This document shows, in pieces, positions 12,751-25,215 of a stretch of 64,000 nt of DNA. Position numbers and translations under genes: made by a program. Origin of the DNA: Aquatica leii (lineage: Eukaryota; Arthropoda; Insecta; Coleoptera; Lampyridae); assembly GCA_035610365.1 (NCBI GenBank), contig CM069435.1, positions 89,871,389-89,935,388 on the forward strand, in the 5' to 3' direction. The notes under the pieces are model-generated. The model was not told the origin of the DNA and did not search any database. It saw only the letters and a list, made by a program, of their open reading frames with translations. Position 1 is the stretch's first letter, and each line of letters starts with the position of its first letter.

Positions 12751-14759
12751 ATAGTCATGAAAACCACTGCAAAGCGCCAAAAAGCCATTACAAGAAAAGC
12801 AAACTATACACGAAGTTTTTGAGTTTTAAAGAACTAATGTTTGTTTTGAATACATTTTTTTAAGGTAACGAAATTCGCATGTTTGTTTTGATCAACAATG
12901 ACAGTAGAGCTCACTGCGCTTTGACCGCAGTAAAACAGCCAGATTGACTAAAATCTTTTTTTTGTAGAAACTTACCTATTTATTGACAATCGAATGTATA
13001 AGCTTAGTGGTTTTGCAATTGCCAGATTTTCCTCGGTACTTATTTTACAATAGGTATCTAGATCAGAACAAACACAACAAAACAATGTTTTCATCGATTA
13101 GCTCATTGTCAGAATTTTGTAATTTAGTTATGACTCAAAAGTAGAGCATTTATTGTAAGTTTTCGTATAGGCTGTGACTAAAATATTTAGCAGATAAAAA
13201 TTGTCGACTGTTTCATTTAAACTGAAATAATAACAAAATTGTAGTTAATCGGATCACTTGATTTTTCAAAAAGTTTATAAAAACAATCAAACAGCGTCTG
13301 CAGTACCTACAATTTAATTTCTACAAAATCAAAAAAATTGAAAGAACTGCGACTATTGCAAGAATTTCCATAAAGTTACGAAAATATAATAAAAACATGT
13401 TCGTTTTCCGTGACTTAATTATTTGTCTTTTTTCAATAGTTTAATTATGAAAATATGGTAAATTGCAATTAATTAGTACAACCACATTACGCTAAAGTTT
13501 ATTAAAGTAAAGAAAATAGTTGAAGTGCAATAACAAAAAAATGTCAGACAATAAAAATTAATAGTAAACTTGGTGTTGTTTTAAAAAACAACATCAGCAA
13601 ATAGCTTTAATTTGTACATAATTCATCGAAATTTAAAACAATTACATAATTAGAGATGCGATCTTAAAAATGATATAGTACCTACATAATTCAATTACCA
13701 GTTAAGAAACCAACCTAAAACAATAGTAAAAAAATAAATTGATTGTGAATCAAAATTGCAACATTACTTAGTTGTGAGTTTTGGTAAGTCGTGACTCAAA
13801 TGTTGAGTAATTCTTTTCGATGTAGGAAACGTTAAAAATTTTTATTTTTATTATACAACAGAACTAAATTAGTAGTAGGCAATAATTAAAAAATAAATTA
13901 AAACAAATGAGTATCTACGGAAAATGGTAAGTTGCGGTTGCGACTTAAAAATCATTACGCACCTAGGTCTTAATAGGCGGTGACTCAAATATTCATTTTT
14001 TTTAAGCAATTGGTATAGTGTTCTATTTCGGTCGCATAATTATGCATCAAAGTGTATAAATACCAAAGCAGAATAGTTTGAAAATTACTACTTTAGATCT
14101 TTTTTCAAAAACAATGAAACAGCATTTATAGTGTGCTTCAATTTTTGTTTAATTTATAAGTAGGTATTAAGAAAAAAGATTTTCGCGGTAACTCAAAACT
14201 ACATTTGTTGTTTTAGTGAGTTTAGTGTTCAAAATCTGTTGTTTTTTAAAGAAAACTATTAACGACTTTACTATATCAAAAAAGTGAATTGCTTTGTCAT
14301 AATTTTACGTATCTGTAGGTATATTATAAAAAACAAAATTAAGACAGTCGTCTTTCTGCAAGGGTTATTAAAACAACTTTCGTTAAAATAGCGTGATACA
14401 AAATAACGTTAATTCCAATTGTCTTATTTTTAGAACTTCTATATGTACGTCGCTGAAATTGTTTACAACCGCGTTTTTAGTTAGTTCTAATCTTTAAAAA
14501 ATATTTTTAAACTTAAATATACATTTTTGAACTTTATCAACAAAATATTAAGAAAATCTGTTAGCTAATAATCAGAATTAAAAAATTTGCTATAAGGTTT
14601 AGTGGTTCGTAACTCAAATATTCGTAATTTTTCGAAAGTTTATAAAAAGACAAGACTGCTACCTTTGATATGTTTAAAAACTACATATACAAATGACATA
14701 TTGCTTTATTTTTTTAATCGTTTTTACACCCTGAAGTTGTTTATTAAAACTGTTGTTCA

Positions 14760-17520
14760 ACACATGACAACCTGAAAAAAAACCAAAACAAATCGACTGT
14801 AACTCAAAATTACAATTGTTGTAAATTTTAATAGACCGCAAATCAGTAATTTTTTTTGCACAACATACTTTTGAACAGCGTTTATTAGTACGCGGTAACT
14901 TTTCAAAATAAATTGCACATTTTTAGACAAAACACTAAAAAAATACTGAGAAAAGACGACTTAGCTTTGATTAAAAATTACAAGAAGTATTACATTTTTA
15001 AGTTCTAGTAGGCAATGATTCAAATATTTTTCTCACAGCAGTTGTGTATCGGCCCACTTAAAATAAAAAAAAATCTGATTTGTCATTATTTCAAAAACTA
15101 CTAAATTTAAAAACAAAGCTGCGGTATAGATACTGTCAAAAATTGCAATTGTTTTGTTTTTAGTAATATAAATATATAGTTGACGTTCTTCTTTTTTATC
15201 ATTTTTTTTAAAACAACAGCATCTGTAATAGGCTTTAGGTATTTCTTTAAAAAAAATATTCCGCAATTTCTTTTAATGAAAGATTTTATTTACTGTAACC
15301 TTTCATTTTTTTTTCATTTAATTTGATGATTGTCAGCTTAGATCTGTTCATAATTGAGGTTAGGTGTAGTAAATGAATTGAAATTAGCTTGGTACATACT
15401 ACAACATTGCGTTGAAGTCTTAGTAAACTACATAAGTAGCTGGCGTGCAGTTTGAGATTGTACATACAAGTACCTATAAAAAACACTTCTGGTATATAGC
15501 AGTAAGTGCGTTTTTATATACTAAACAAACAAAAATACTGAGAAACAGCAAGTTGACTGTGACTCAAAACGACATCGGCTGATAGTTTTAGTAAGCTGTG
15601 ACTCAAATATTTTACCGTTTCAGTTAAAGTAAAATGTTGAAGAGATTTGCATTTGTTTTGAAGACATCATTTATTGAAATAACTGTAAAAACATAAGAAT
15701 TATTGTTTTGTTTGTTTCAAAACCAATTATAACACATGTAATTGGTTTTATTTTCTAACAAATAATAAATAAAAACAATTACCTATTCGTTTAAAAACTA
15801 ACACTTAAAATAAGGAGCAGATCCGAGTTGGCACTATCAAGTCCAACCTACCTTCTGTAAGTTTTTTTAAAGTTGTTTTAATAACGTAGTTTTTTCATAA
15901 GTTTTTGTTCAAAAACAATAGAACAGAATTAAATGTGTTGGAAGACGAGGGCTACGTCAACTTGAAAAAAAATCATAAAAATGTTTTTATTTATCGCTTT
16001 TCTCTTTTTTACTTTCATTTGCGAAACTATTAAAAAACATTCTCAAAATCAAAGTCGGTAGTTAATGTCTTCTCTACAGCAAAGTATGGTACTGATAGTT
16101 TTAATTTGATCAAATTAATGATCCCTTCTTTTAGGAGGTTGGACAGAAGCAACTACTCTAGTTGTTTGCGACGTTTCGTGTTCTAGATAAACACTTCATC
16201 AGGCTCGCTCCACTGAGTCAATTGTCGTATGTTCGTCAAGGTGCACGATATGACACAGAAAATTTTGTGTTTCTAATTAAATGTTTTATTCAAATCTAAA
16301 TTCTTGTTGATTCAGTGGAGCGAGCCTGATGAAGTGTTCATCTAGAACACGAAACTTCGCAAAAAACTGAAGTAGTTGCTTCTGTCCAACCTCATAAAAG
16401 AAGGAATCATTAATTTTATCAAATTAGAACTATAAACTATTACCAGGAGGCAAACCGTTCTATTATTCTTGATCAAAGAGAGTTGGAAAAGCTTCTCTCA
16501 GCCTCACAATTACTGAGATCGGGATTAAGTACACAAGCTTTACTGCTATTAGTCTACCGTTTTCGCATAAAAACTCCAAATAAGCCGGTTAAATGGCTGT
16601 AGTTTTTTAGTCTCTTTAACGCTGCTATTATTCTGTCGACAGTATCAATGAAAATTCCACCGAAAATCTGAATTCTTTATCTGATAACTTTACTTTTGTT
16701 CCTCTGTCAGAGAACTTGAGTGCGTTTTCTTTCTTGTGGTATATTTTTTCGTACTTTATCACTCCTCATTTTAAATTTATGATATCTAGGTCAGGTTTCT
16801 GTAACAATTCGTTCGTCTTATTTAGTCTTGTCAAAACGTCGCGTTGTCTCAAAACACTATTAGTGCTGGAGCTTCTCTCATAGCGTCGAAGTTCTTGTCG
16901 TAGTTGTCTGTAGTTTCCTGGAAAGCGTCGTAAACAAAATAAAAATTCCAGCAATAGCGAAAAACTACTGTTAGTTGGTTCTCAAAGGATACGTCCGGAG
17001 TTCAATCAACAATAATTCCAAAAATCTTTTCGCGCTTTTTTGACGACAGTCTTTTGTGTCTTTTGCTCATAAGTACGATTAATTCTTTGCTTTAGTTTTT
17101 GATAAGTACAATCAAGTTTTGCAATCGTTTTTACCATGTTTTTTGATGTGCGTCTTCAGGAAGTAGTTCAACTAGTACCTTCCGCTATTCATAGAACCAA
17201 AAGTTTTACAATCGCCTCAAAACATAAAGCTTCTTATCGATAAAAATTTGACACACTACGACAACTCTTTTTAGTTCTTTTCATCACTATTATTTTTTCG
17301 TCTTTATCTGACATTGAAGCTAAGAATCTAGTTTGCCAGTTGTTTTTGTATGTTAAAGCCTATGATGGAATTTACGGTCCACTTCTGAATTCAAGTATGT
17401 TGAGAACTGATTTCATTCTATACATTTAAAAAGTACAAACGGAATACTCGTCCGGTGAACTACTTTGCGATTTTTTGTCGTTTTGAAGTGTTTGTCAAAA
17501 TAAGTTCTTTGTGTTTTACC
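14760..17520 (+). repeat. Old duplication, copy 1 (partner 21200-25215)
   Basis: This stretch aligns by eye with 21200-25215 in the same orientation. Shared landmarks include ATTTGATGATTGTCAGCTTAG (15320/21676), GAGCAGATCC.AGTTGGCAC (15820/22350), ACATTCTCAAAAT (16037/23921), GTGCGTTTTCTTTCT (16720/24338), TGATGTGCGTCTTCAGGAA (17143/24777) and CGACAACTCTTTTTAG (17257/24895). Divergence is substantial. Both copies carry broken minus-strand reading (for example TFGSMN and YFLKTHIK near 17.1-17.2 kb), so an old coding gene or transposon may underlie them, but I cannot name it. Copy 1 alone contains the foldback insert at 16095-16433, and a DUF4817 transposon abuts its right end. Confidence 0.65.
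16095..16433. mobile_element. Foldback element with arms of about 120 bp
   Basis: The left arm (about 16095-16218) and right arm (about 16315-16433) are reverse complements at roughly 90% identity. Matching words include AGGTTGGACAGAAGCAACTA, TTTCGTGTTCTAGAT.AACA and CTTCATCAGGCTCGCTCCAC, with about 95 bp of spacer between the arms. The corresponding place in duplication copy 2 (around 23985) lacks it: copy 2 runs directly from the GTATG.CACTG block to the GATCAA.GA block. It is therefore an insertion into copy 1 after duplication. There is no coding capacity. The arm phrase with CTGATGAAG and ACACGAAAC recalls sequences linked to Penelope-like elements, but that is a guess. Confidence 0.8.
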
Positions 17521-18093
17521 AAAGAATATACAGGGTGTATCTGAAATACCACTACAAACTGAAAGAGTAGTTTTCTTGTGGTGTTAAATGAAAATTTTTT
17601 CTATAAAGTTTTGGTCTAAAATAGCACAATTTTGAGATATTTGCAGTTAAAGTTTTCAGACCGATCCTGACTATCTAAACAAATGAAAATAGTTTGTTGA
17701 TTGTAACCATGCGCTAAATGATGAGCGTAAATTCTATAAAATTTGTAAAACGTATTGACGTATTGTGTTAATTATTGTTTTTTTTTTAATTTTCCATCAT
17801 CTAGAAAATCAATTTTTAATAAAATAATTTAAACAGATAGTAATGTTTATTTCTTAGCATAATTATTTGCATAGCTTAACAAAATGTATTCTGTGTACAC
17901 TATCACGTTTATCTTTGGTTGTAACCAAAACAAGACTTCGAATAATTAAATGCAAAATTCAGCTTTCTTAGAACTGAGTTAAACAATCTGATTTATTTTT
18001 GTCTCAATTTTTGAACGGATTTTTTAGTTAATGCTGAGTGATTCGTGTTAACGGACTTGTACTTCATAATATTCAATTTAAATTTTCTTTATT

Positions 18094-19290
18094 ATGTACA
18101 ACAGCGATACTGGTTTAATGTACGGTGTGTGTAATTATAACCTCTACGCCACACGTAGATTGTGGCTTGAGCAATATCCTAATAGGCAATTGCCTTCAAT
18201 AAACTTTATTTTGGCGTGTCTGCAAGACTTAGAGAACCTGAAGGTGTTCTTCCTACCTACAAAGGTTGTAGTCGAAAACGAGCACCTTATGTATTAGCAA
18301 CAAAAGGAGAATACATTTTTTCAATAGAACCAAAATTTTAATATTTGTTTTTCTTCTATGTATATGCAATTATTGCAAATTATAAAAGATCAGACACGTA
18401 GTAACATTACAGAAATAGGCGGCGCAGCTAACGTGTCCCATAGTGCGCTACATGGTGTTTTAAGGAATGATTTTTTGTACCCTTAGGTACCATGTTCAAC
18501 GAGTCCAACAGTTAACCAACGTTGATTTTGAACCGCGACTTAAGTTTTGTGTGATTACAGCAAAAAGCTTTTGACCCTGACTGTAGTGCCAAATAGTAGT
18601 TTATTTAACGAGTTCCTGTGTAAATTGGACTTTTTTTCCCAAGAGAGCATTTTAAACCCGAATGAAACCAGAGTTTAAAAAAACCTCGAGGGAAAAAAAG
18701 CGTTCAATTTAGACAGGAACGAGTTGAATACAATATTTTATTGCTCGAACAGAGACTAGAAGCCCCCAAAAGTCTCAAAATATCTCAAAACTAATTTGAC
18801 ATTTAAGTTGACAAGTGCGCAAAAACTGTCAAAAACGGTTTACAATAGCGAAAAATTAAAATTTATGACAGTTAAGAGCAATAAATATTATTTTTAGTTG
18901 AGTGTGTAGCTTGGGCGGGTATTTTAAGAAATAATTTAATTGGACTTTTTATTTTACCAGAAGAGTTACAGGCGACTTGTACTTTTACAAGAAACTTTTG
19001 TGCAAGAGTTTGATGACTTACCCTTTGAAGTTCGCAGAACAATGTGGTTTATGCACGATAGAGCTCTTCCGCATGTAAGTCATCCCCTTTGTGATTTTTT
19101 CATTATAATTTTTACGGGTCGTTGAATTGAAGAAACGGCACTAGACACGTAGGCAAGATATTAACCCTTTAGACTTTTTCTTGGAGCTATGTGAAAGTTG
19201 AAGTATACAAAACCCCCGTAAATAATAGACAAAAACTGCAACAAACAACTTTTGAGGACGTTTAGACGTTTGTGTTTTATCCAATGGAGG
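18094..19290 (+). pseudogene. DUF4817/DDE_3-like transposase pseudogene (copy A)
   Basis: Transposase of the insect DUF4817 group (an IS630/Tc1-like DDE fold), many times broken. Pieces in order: DUF4817 helix-turn-helix NSDTGLMYGVCNYNLYATRR continuing QYPNRQLPSINFILACLQ (18094-18225); second helix-turn-helix QTRSNITEIGGAANVSHSAL (18391-18450) continuing HGVLRNDFLYP; YHVQRVQQLTNVDFEPRLKF (18490-18550); after the nested insert, PFEVRRTMWFMHD (19020-19060), which holds the second catalytic aspartate region; NPLDFF (about 19163), the third acidic region. The first DDE aspartate segment is lost in the insertion interval. The family identification is from recall of closely similar insect proteins; the order and spacing of the pieces support it strongly. 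Confidence 0.78.
18600..18895. repeat. Nested foldback insert in transposon copy A
   Basis: Two arms (18601-18655 and 18674-18731) pair over about 50 bp, for example GAGTTCCTGTGTAAATTG against CAATTTAGACAGGAAC, each with an adjacent run TTTTTTTCCC or GGGAAAAAAA. A second, outer pair is AATATTTTATTGCTC (18732) with GAGCAATAAATATT (18878). Copy B (50240-50360) lacks all of this and keeps transposase coding there, so this is an insertion or insertion-deletion in copy A. Confidence 0.65.
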
Positions 19291-19610
19291 CGGTATTATC
19301 TAATTTATTTGAAAAAAATGAGCAGAATAGCAACTTTATTTAACCCTGTAATTTAACTAATTGTTATCTGATAACATTATTTTGTATTTATTTTTATTGT
19401 TGGTGTCAGCAAATTTCTGAGAAGAAATTTGCACCTCTTAGAACAGTTTATTTTTATTCGTGGGTCAGCAATCTTAGGAGACTACAGATTTGTAATTTAC
19501 GATTTATTTTGATAAATTTTATTAGAACTTTTATTGTATTTATTTTTTGCTTGTATTTATCTCTAATTTTAGCTGCTAAAATAACAGCCTGTTATTTGAC
19601 ATTTGAGGTT

Positions 19611-21200
19611 TGTTTTTCTTTTGTTTCATTGCTTCTCTTCCTTTTTTTATAATCTTAAACATCTTGAAGACTAGAACGTAATCAATGCTGACGTGCATTT
19701 CCTGAAAAAAATGAGTTGACATGCATATTTTTCTACATGTTTGTCGCTGACCTTTATTATTATTATTTAGAAGATGAATCTTATATTAACTTTAAAGAAA
19801 CTTTTAGAAATTTTACTGTAATCAAATCAAGTCGTAAATTTTTGGAATTTTATTAATTTGCGTTATAACTTATTTCTCGGTTAATGTAACTAAAATATCA
19901 ATCTTAGAAAACATCTTAATTGTTAATTTAAATTTCGATGTTACAACTTTATTTTATATTTACCTATATGTTGTTGTGAGTGACGTGTACAACTACGTTT
20001 CGAATGTGAACGTTTTTGTTCTAAATATTTTATTTTATTTTATCTGGTTCAATCCAACAGTTTCTACTCGTTATGTCTACGTAACTAAAATAAAATATAT
20101 GGATTCCTTAGCGTAATCAATTTTGCTCATGTGCGTCTAGATCCACAAATTACATAGTTTTGAAAACGATCAACAAAAATTCAAACAAAACAAGATATTT
20201 GTATACCTAATTTTTGTGTGAAATTTAAAGAGTCCCAGATTTGTAACTAACAAATGCTTGTTTATATTGTAGTTTTTTAACTATTGAAACATTTATTGCA
20301 AGGGATAGTTTTATGAAACTCACGTGTTTAAATTATGGTAGTTCATCAAATTGCACTCAAACTATTTAGTTTTTAATCCTTTTATTACTGTAAGTGGTAC
20401 GAAATGTTTAAGAACTAAGGTAAGTTTAAAAAAAATGTATAAACAATCCGTTTTTATAATTTTTGGTTTAGTTCTTTTGATAATTACAACTCCAAAGCTT
20501 CATTTAAAAATTTATTATTTTGCGTCAAAATTCTAGTGTATAAATGGTGCAACTGTAATCCTTAGAATTTTACGTTTTTAGATTTAATTTAACGCTTATG
20601 AAAAAACAATTTTAGAGTTTAAGAATCAAAAGTTTTCGGAATCAAACACTCCAGTTGACAATAATATTAAAAGTACATATCTGTTTAAAATCTTTTTAGT
20701 AACAATATTTGTCTAATGTAAGTTAAAGCGATTAATTAATTATTTTGCGAGACTGCTAAATAGCTTTTTTTAAATAAGTTCCATACAAAACCACCATTTT
20801 TTTATTTTTATGGATACGATTACTTAAAAATAAATTTGCAATTTAAAAAAAAAATCACAATTTCTTGTAAATAATTTACTATTAAAACGAAGTTACATAT
20901 AGCACAATTTTTGAAGTTTTAAATAGTTTTAAACAAACAAAAAATAGTGTTTTTTAGTTTTTTTTGTCTCTAGAGTCGGATTGAGTCAAAACAAATCAAA
21001 TGTAATTAGGTACTATCCGTTTTTCAAATATTTAATGTTTTTTTCCAGATTTTGCAATTAAGTAAGTTTAAAATATTGAAACAAAGATTATATTAAATTT
21101 TTAAAAAATTGCTTTACTAATAATTTTTACAATTGTCTAATGTACATTTAGCAATGCAATTCTTAAATAAATGTTGAATGTGTTTTGTTTGATACCGATC
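19611..21200. other. AT-rich intergenic DNA
   Basis: No gene is supported. Long A/T tracts; the 61-codon frame at 20351 has no protein-like features. Confidence 0.5.
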
Positions 21201-21783
21201 ACTGTTGTCTAAAACATTACGAACTAAGAAGAGGCTAACACGAAAAATAGTTAAAAAAACAAAATGAGGTAACTGTTAACTCAAAATTACATTTGTTGTA
21301 AATTTTAATAGACCGTGAACAAGACATTTGTAATTTTTTTGATCAAAAATAATACAACAACGTTAATAGTAGGCTGTAACTTTTAAAAATAAATTGCACA
21401 TTTTCAGACAAAACACGAGAAAAAATGCTAAGAAAAGGCGAGTTGGCTGGGATTCAAAATTACAAGAACAGGTATTACACCTTTAAGTTATAGTAGGCAA
21501 TGATTTATTTTTTAAATCGCATTTTTTCGAAAACAAAACTGCTTTACATCTATTCGGCAAATTCTTTCAATGAAAGTTTTTCTTTGTTGTCCCTAACAGG
21601 AACTATAATCTTTCCAGATGTTTTCATGATGGGATTTAAAAGTAAAGTAAAAAGTGAAAACAAAAGCAAATTAATTTGATGATTGTCGGCTTAGATCTGT
21701 TTATAATAGAAGTATAGCAAATAACGTAAATTGAAATTAGTGGGTACGTACTACAATGATGCGTTGGAGTTTAATCGAATCGC

Positions 21784-21988
21784 TTATTTCAGAAAGAAAG
21801 AAAGTCACATTTTTCGGGGAAACAATGGTCACCCCTAACTTAATTCAGAAACGATATAAGTGCTGAAAACAGCTTTGTCTTTATAACGATTTAAATTATT
21901 TGATTATTTATGAAAGAACATTAGCCTGGATCATGGTTTTTCACCTCTTCAAACCCGTCAGAATGTACTTAAGTTGTTTCTGAAATAA
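21784..21988. mobile_element. Candidate 205 bp MITE
   Basis: A perfect 12 bp inverted pair, TTATTTCAGAAA (21784-21795) and TTTCTGAAATAA (21977-21988), bounds a stretch absent from the equivalent place in duplication copy 1, where the GCGTTG.AGTCTTAG block continues directly. A further internal word, ATTCAGAAACGATATAAG, echoes the ends. No coding capacity. Confidence 0.45.
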
Positions 21989-22539
21989 ACGTTTCAATTA
22001 AAATATAAATATTGCCAATCCTAGTATACTAGACTTATTAGTAGTTAACGTCAGTATGAGATTGTTCAATAAGCGTAAAAGAACACCTGTGGTAAGCGCG
22101 TTTATAGAATAAATAAACAAGAATATGTACTGAGAAATAGTGAGTTGGCTGTGACTCAAAATGGCATTGGCTGATTATTTTAGTAAGAAATGATTTTACT
22201 TTATTGTTTTAGTTAAAGCGGTTAAAGTAAAATGTTGCAGAGATTTCATTTGTTTTGATGGCGTCAATTTTTAAAAGAATTGTAAAAAAAATATTTTCTA
22301 ACAAATGATAAATAAAAACAATTACCTTTAGGAACCAAAACTTAAAATAATGAGCAGATCCAAGTTGGCACTATCTACCTTCTGTACATTCTTTTAGTTG
22401 TGGTAATGATGTAATTTTTTCATAAGCTTTTGTTCAAAAGCAATAGAACAGAACTTACAGCAGACACCAATTAAATATGCCCGGGGCTATATCGACTTTG
22501 AAAAAGTCATTATGTTGTTACTTACTTATATAGTTTATC

Positions 22540-23900
22540 TTTATTTGTTCACATCTGTGTTACAAAAGTGATCCGTGTTTTCTCTATTTACAATTTTACC
22601 CTTTTTTTACATTTACATTCTTTTTACATTTATTTACACTTCTTTTCTTCTTCTCCATACTTCTTCCATCCACTCCGCTCCTTTTCCGTTTTCTTCTAAG
22701 ATTTCCTCTACTTTCTTAACCTCTTCTCTTAACTCCCTGCATTAATTCCTCATGTGTTTAAGGTTCTCCGTCTCTTCTCCACATAGCCAGCACATCCCGT
22801 TTTCTAGTATTTATTTCCTAACTCTTCGTTCCCACATCTAAACTTTGCTATTATTTTTTTCTTCTTGCTTTTATTTCCTTCCCCTTTTAGATATTCTGGA
22901 ATTCCTTCATCTTTAATATTCTTATAATTAACATTATATCTGCCCTTTTTTATCCCTGTCCATCTTTCTTGTTTTTCTATGTTTTTATTTCTCTTTATTA
23001 TTTCCTCTCTTACCCCTACTCTCTCTTCCTTTAATCTCTCTAATTCTTCTCTCGCGTACCTGTTTCTTTTATAACATTCTTCTCTGCCATCCTGCCCGTT
23101 CCTCACTTTTCCTCCCTTTATTTCTATCTAACATTCCTGTAGTATTTTGAATTCGGTTCTATCCCTCAGTTCTTCCTTGCATTTTATAGCTCCTTTTTTC
23201 TGTCTCTACTCTAATTTTTTCTGTCTGCATTTCCTCCTTTTTAATATACCCCGGGGTTTTTCTATCTAGCTCTAATACTTATTTCCAGTATTTTTCTTGT
23301 ATCTCTTGTACCTCTTTTTACTCCTTTTACCCTCATATTTCCGCTCCATATATCACCACACTTTTTATTAGCTTCTTAAACAACAGCCTTCTTTTTTCTA
23401 TGTCAACTCCAAACAACCTTTCTTCACTCTTTCTTTTATGTATTCCCCCTCCTTATTATCCTGCTTCATCGTGTAACCCAAGTATGTGAATTCCTTCAAC
23501 GGTTGCATTTCCTCCTCAGTCCATTTCCACTCTTCTTTTTTCGTTTCCCCCCTCTTTTTTTAACTACCATTATTTTTGTTTTCTCTGTATTTACTTTCAT
23601 TTTTTTTTCATGTAGTTTTCCAGCGTTTTTATCATCTCTTTCAGTTTCCTTTCGTCTTTAGCAACACTATGTCACCCGCATACGCCAATGACCACACTTT
23701 CACTTTCTCTACTACTATCCCTCCTATCCGTTGTCCTTTCATTGTCTCCTCCAAATCCCTCCTATATACTGCAAACAAGCTTGAGCTCAGTAGGCATCCC
23801 TGTATCAACCCTCTTCTTGTAACAAATTTCTCACTCTCTTCTCCATTCCCTTTTACCCTGCTTCTAGTTTCTTCTTATACTTACTTTCAGGTACTTTTAT
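22540..23900 (-). mobile_element. 5'-truncated LINE (non-LTR retrotransposon)
   Basis: The 3' part of a LINE on the minus strand, pyrimidine-rich on the plus strand and compositionally unlike its surroundings. It is absent from duplication copy 1, where the flanks lie next to each other. TACTTACTT appears at both margins (about 22519 and 23879) and may be a target-site duplication. The minus-strand 3' end runs into AACAAATAAAGATAAAC near 22535-22550. Coding content is described in the next entry. Confidence 0.78.
22750..23830 (-). pseudogene. LINE reverse transcriptase C-terminal half, broken
   Basis: Read on the minus strand, the remains give in order: GCLLSSSLFAVYRRDLEETM (about 23800-23735); VWSLAYAGDIVLL with the catalytic box as YAGD (23682-23671) where active enzymes have YADD or FADD; FTYLGYTM (about 23490-23467), the YLGY box that follows the palm; KRSKEVQEIQEKYWK and LELDRKTPGYIKKEEMQ; GRYNVNYKNIKDEGIPEYLK and IIAKFRCGNEELGNKY (frame 22804-23106, 100 codons); and a terminal CWLCGEETENLKHM (about 22795-22752), a Cys/His motif. 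Stops and shifts interrupt the frame and one aspartate of the active site is replaced by glycine, so it is dead. Such proteins reverse-transcribe their own RNA at a nicked target. Confidence 0.82.
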
Positions 23901-25215
23901 TTGAGAAAACTTTTAAACTACATTCTCAAAATTAAGTTCAGTAGTCAGTTTGTTCTCGACAAGAAAAAAAAGTATGCCACTGCTTTTGTGCTATTGCTGA
24001 CCTCAGATTGCTATTGATCAAGAAGAACTTGGAGAAGTTTCTCGCAGCTTCACAGTTAGTAATAAGCATAGAGAAAAGTATTCTCACTGCAACGTTTTTG
24101 CCATCTTGTCCTTTACTACTATTTTATGAAGTTCAAAAACTGACAACAGTTGTTCTTCAGCAGTTTTCAAATATTCTTAAAAATTAACAACTTTATTAGC
24201 AAAACTGGTATGGTCTAGGTTCATTAAGTACATTTCGCTAAGTTCTACTGCTGTTAGTTCACATGGGTATAGTTTTAACACGAAACCTGTAACGTTTATT
24301 TAGCAGTTTTTCTCTTATTCCTCTGCCAGAAAATTTGAGTGCGTTTTCTTTCTACCTAAATCCACGTGGTATTCTCGCTTGTAGTACATTTTTGCCAGTA
24401 ATAGTTTTGAGGCCATGTTTCTGTAAAAATGTATTCGTTTTCTTTAGTGTTCTGCAGACATCGTCTCAAAATATTATTACGTTAGTTTCTAACCTCACTA
24501 ATTTCTTATTTAGCGCAACTTCTTTCATAGCGTCGAATTTCTTGTTGGAGTTGTCTGCAATTTTCTAGAAAGCACTTCTAAACAAAATTAAAAACCCACT
24601 GCTAGTTGGTGCCCATTTGACACATCAAGAGTCGAATCATGAATCATTCCAAAGTACGTCTGGTTTCCACATAGCTTCGGCGACATCAGTCTTCGCTACC
24701 TTTTTATTTATAAGCACGATGAATTCTTCGCATACAGTTTTCGATAAGTACGATCAAGTCCCTCCACCATGTTCTTTGATGTGTGTCTTCAGGAAATAGT
24801 CAAACTAATAGTTTTCGTTATTCATAGAACCAAAAGTTTTACAATCATATCCAAACTCAAGGCTTCTTAACTATCGATTAAAACTTGACCACTTCGACAA
24901 CTCTTTTTAGTAGGTACCTTACATCAGTATTATTAATTTATCTTTATGATGAATTGAAACTCAGAGTTTATTTTGCCAGTTGTTTTAGTTCGTTGAAACC
25001 ATGTGATGGAATGTTTTTGTTTATTGAACTGTTCTCATAAAAACTTTCACGACCTCCTAAAAACCATCTGCTGAGAACTAATTTTATTATGTACACTTAG
25101 AAAATAGTTCACAAAACAAACAGAATATTAGCGCGGTCGACGAAGAATATAACCGCTATTACCTTGCAATTTTCTCATTGTTTGGCAGAATAAGCTTTTT
25201 GTGTTTTACGTTAAA

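Larger units (their letters stand above)
17528..19610 (+). mobile_element. Degenerate DUF4817-type DDE transposon, copy A
   Basis: A roughly 2.1 kb element shared with 49290-51085. It begins at or just after TACAGGGTGTATCTG, a common left end in insect repeats of this type, and ends near CTAAAATAACAGCCTGTTA (19575-19593). Noncoding flanks also match between copies (TTTTGAGATATTTGCAGTTAAAGTTTTCAG; GAAGAAATTTGCACCTCTTAGAACAGTTTATTT). It sits exactly where duplication copy 1 stops matching copy 2. Coding remains are listed at 18094-19290. It also carries a nested foldback at 18600-18895 that copy B lacks. Confidence 0.7.
21200..25215 (+). repeat. Old duplication, copy 2 (partner 14760-17520)
   Basis: Landmarks shared with copy 1 are given in that entry. 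Copy 2 is longer because it contains a candidate MITE at 21784-21988 and a LINE fragment at 22540-23900, neither present in copy 1. Minus-strand fragments such as YFLKTHIKEHG and KVAKTDVAEAMWKPD (about 24.6-24.8 kb) are better preserved than in copy 1, which hints at a former coding gene of unknown type. Confidence 0.65.

Noticed and set aside
23576..23935. 119-codon plus-strand frame rich in F, S and L
   Set aside because: It is the antisense shadow of the minus-strand LINE reverse transcriptase.
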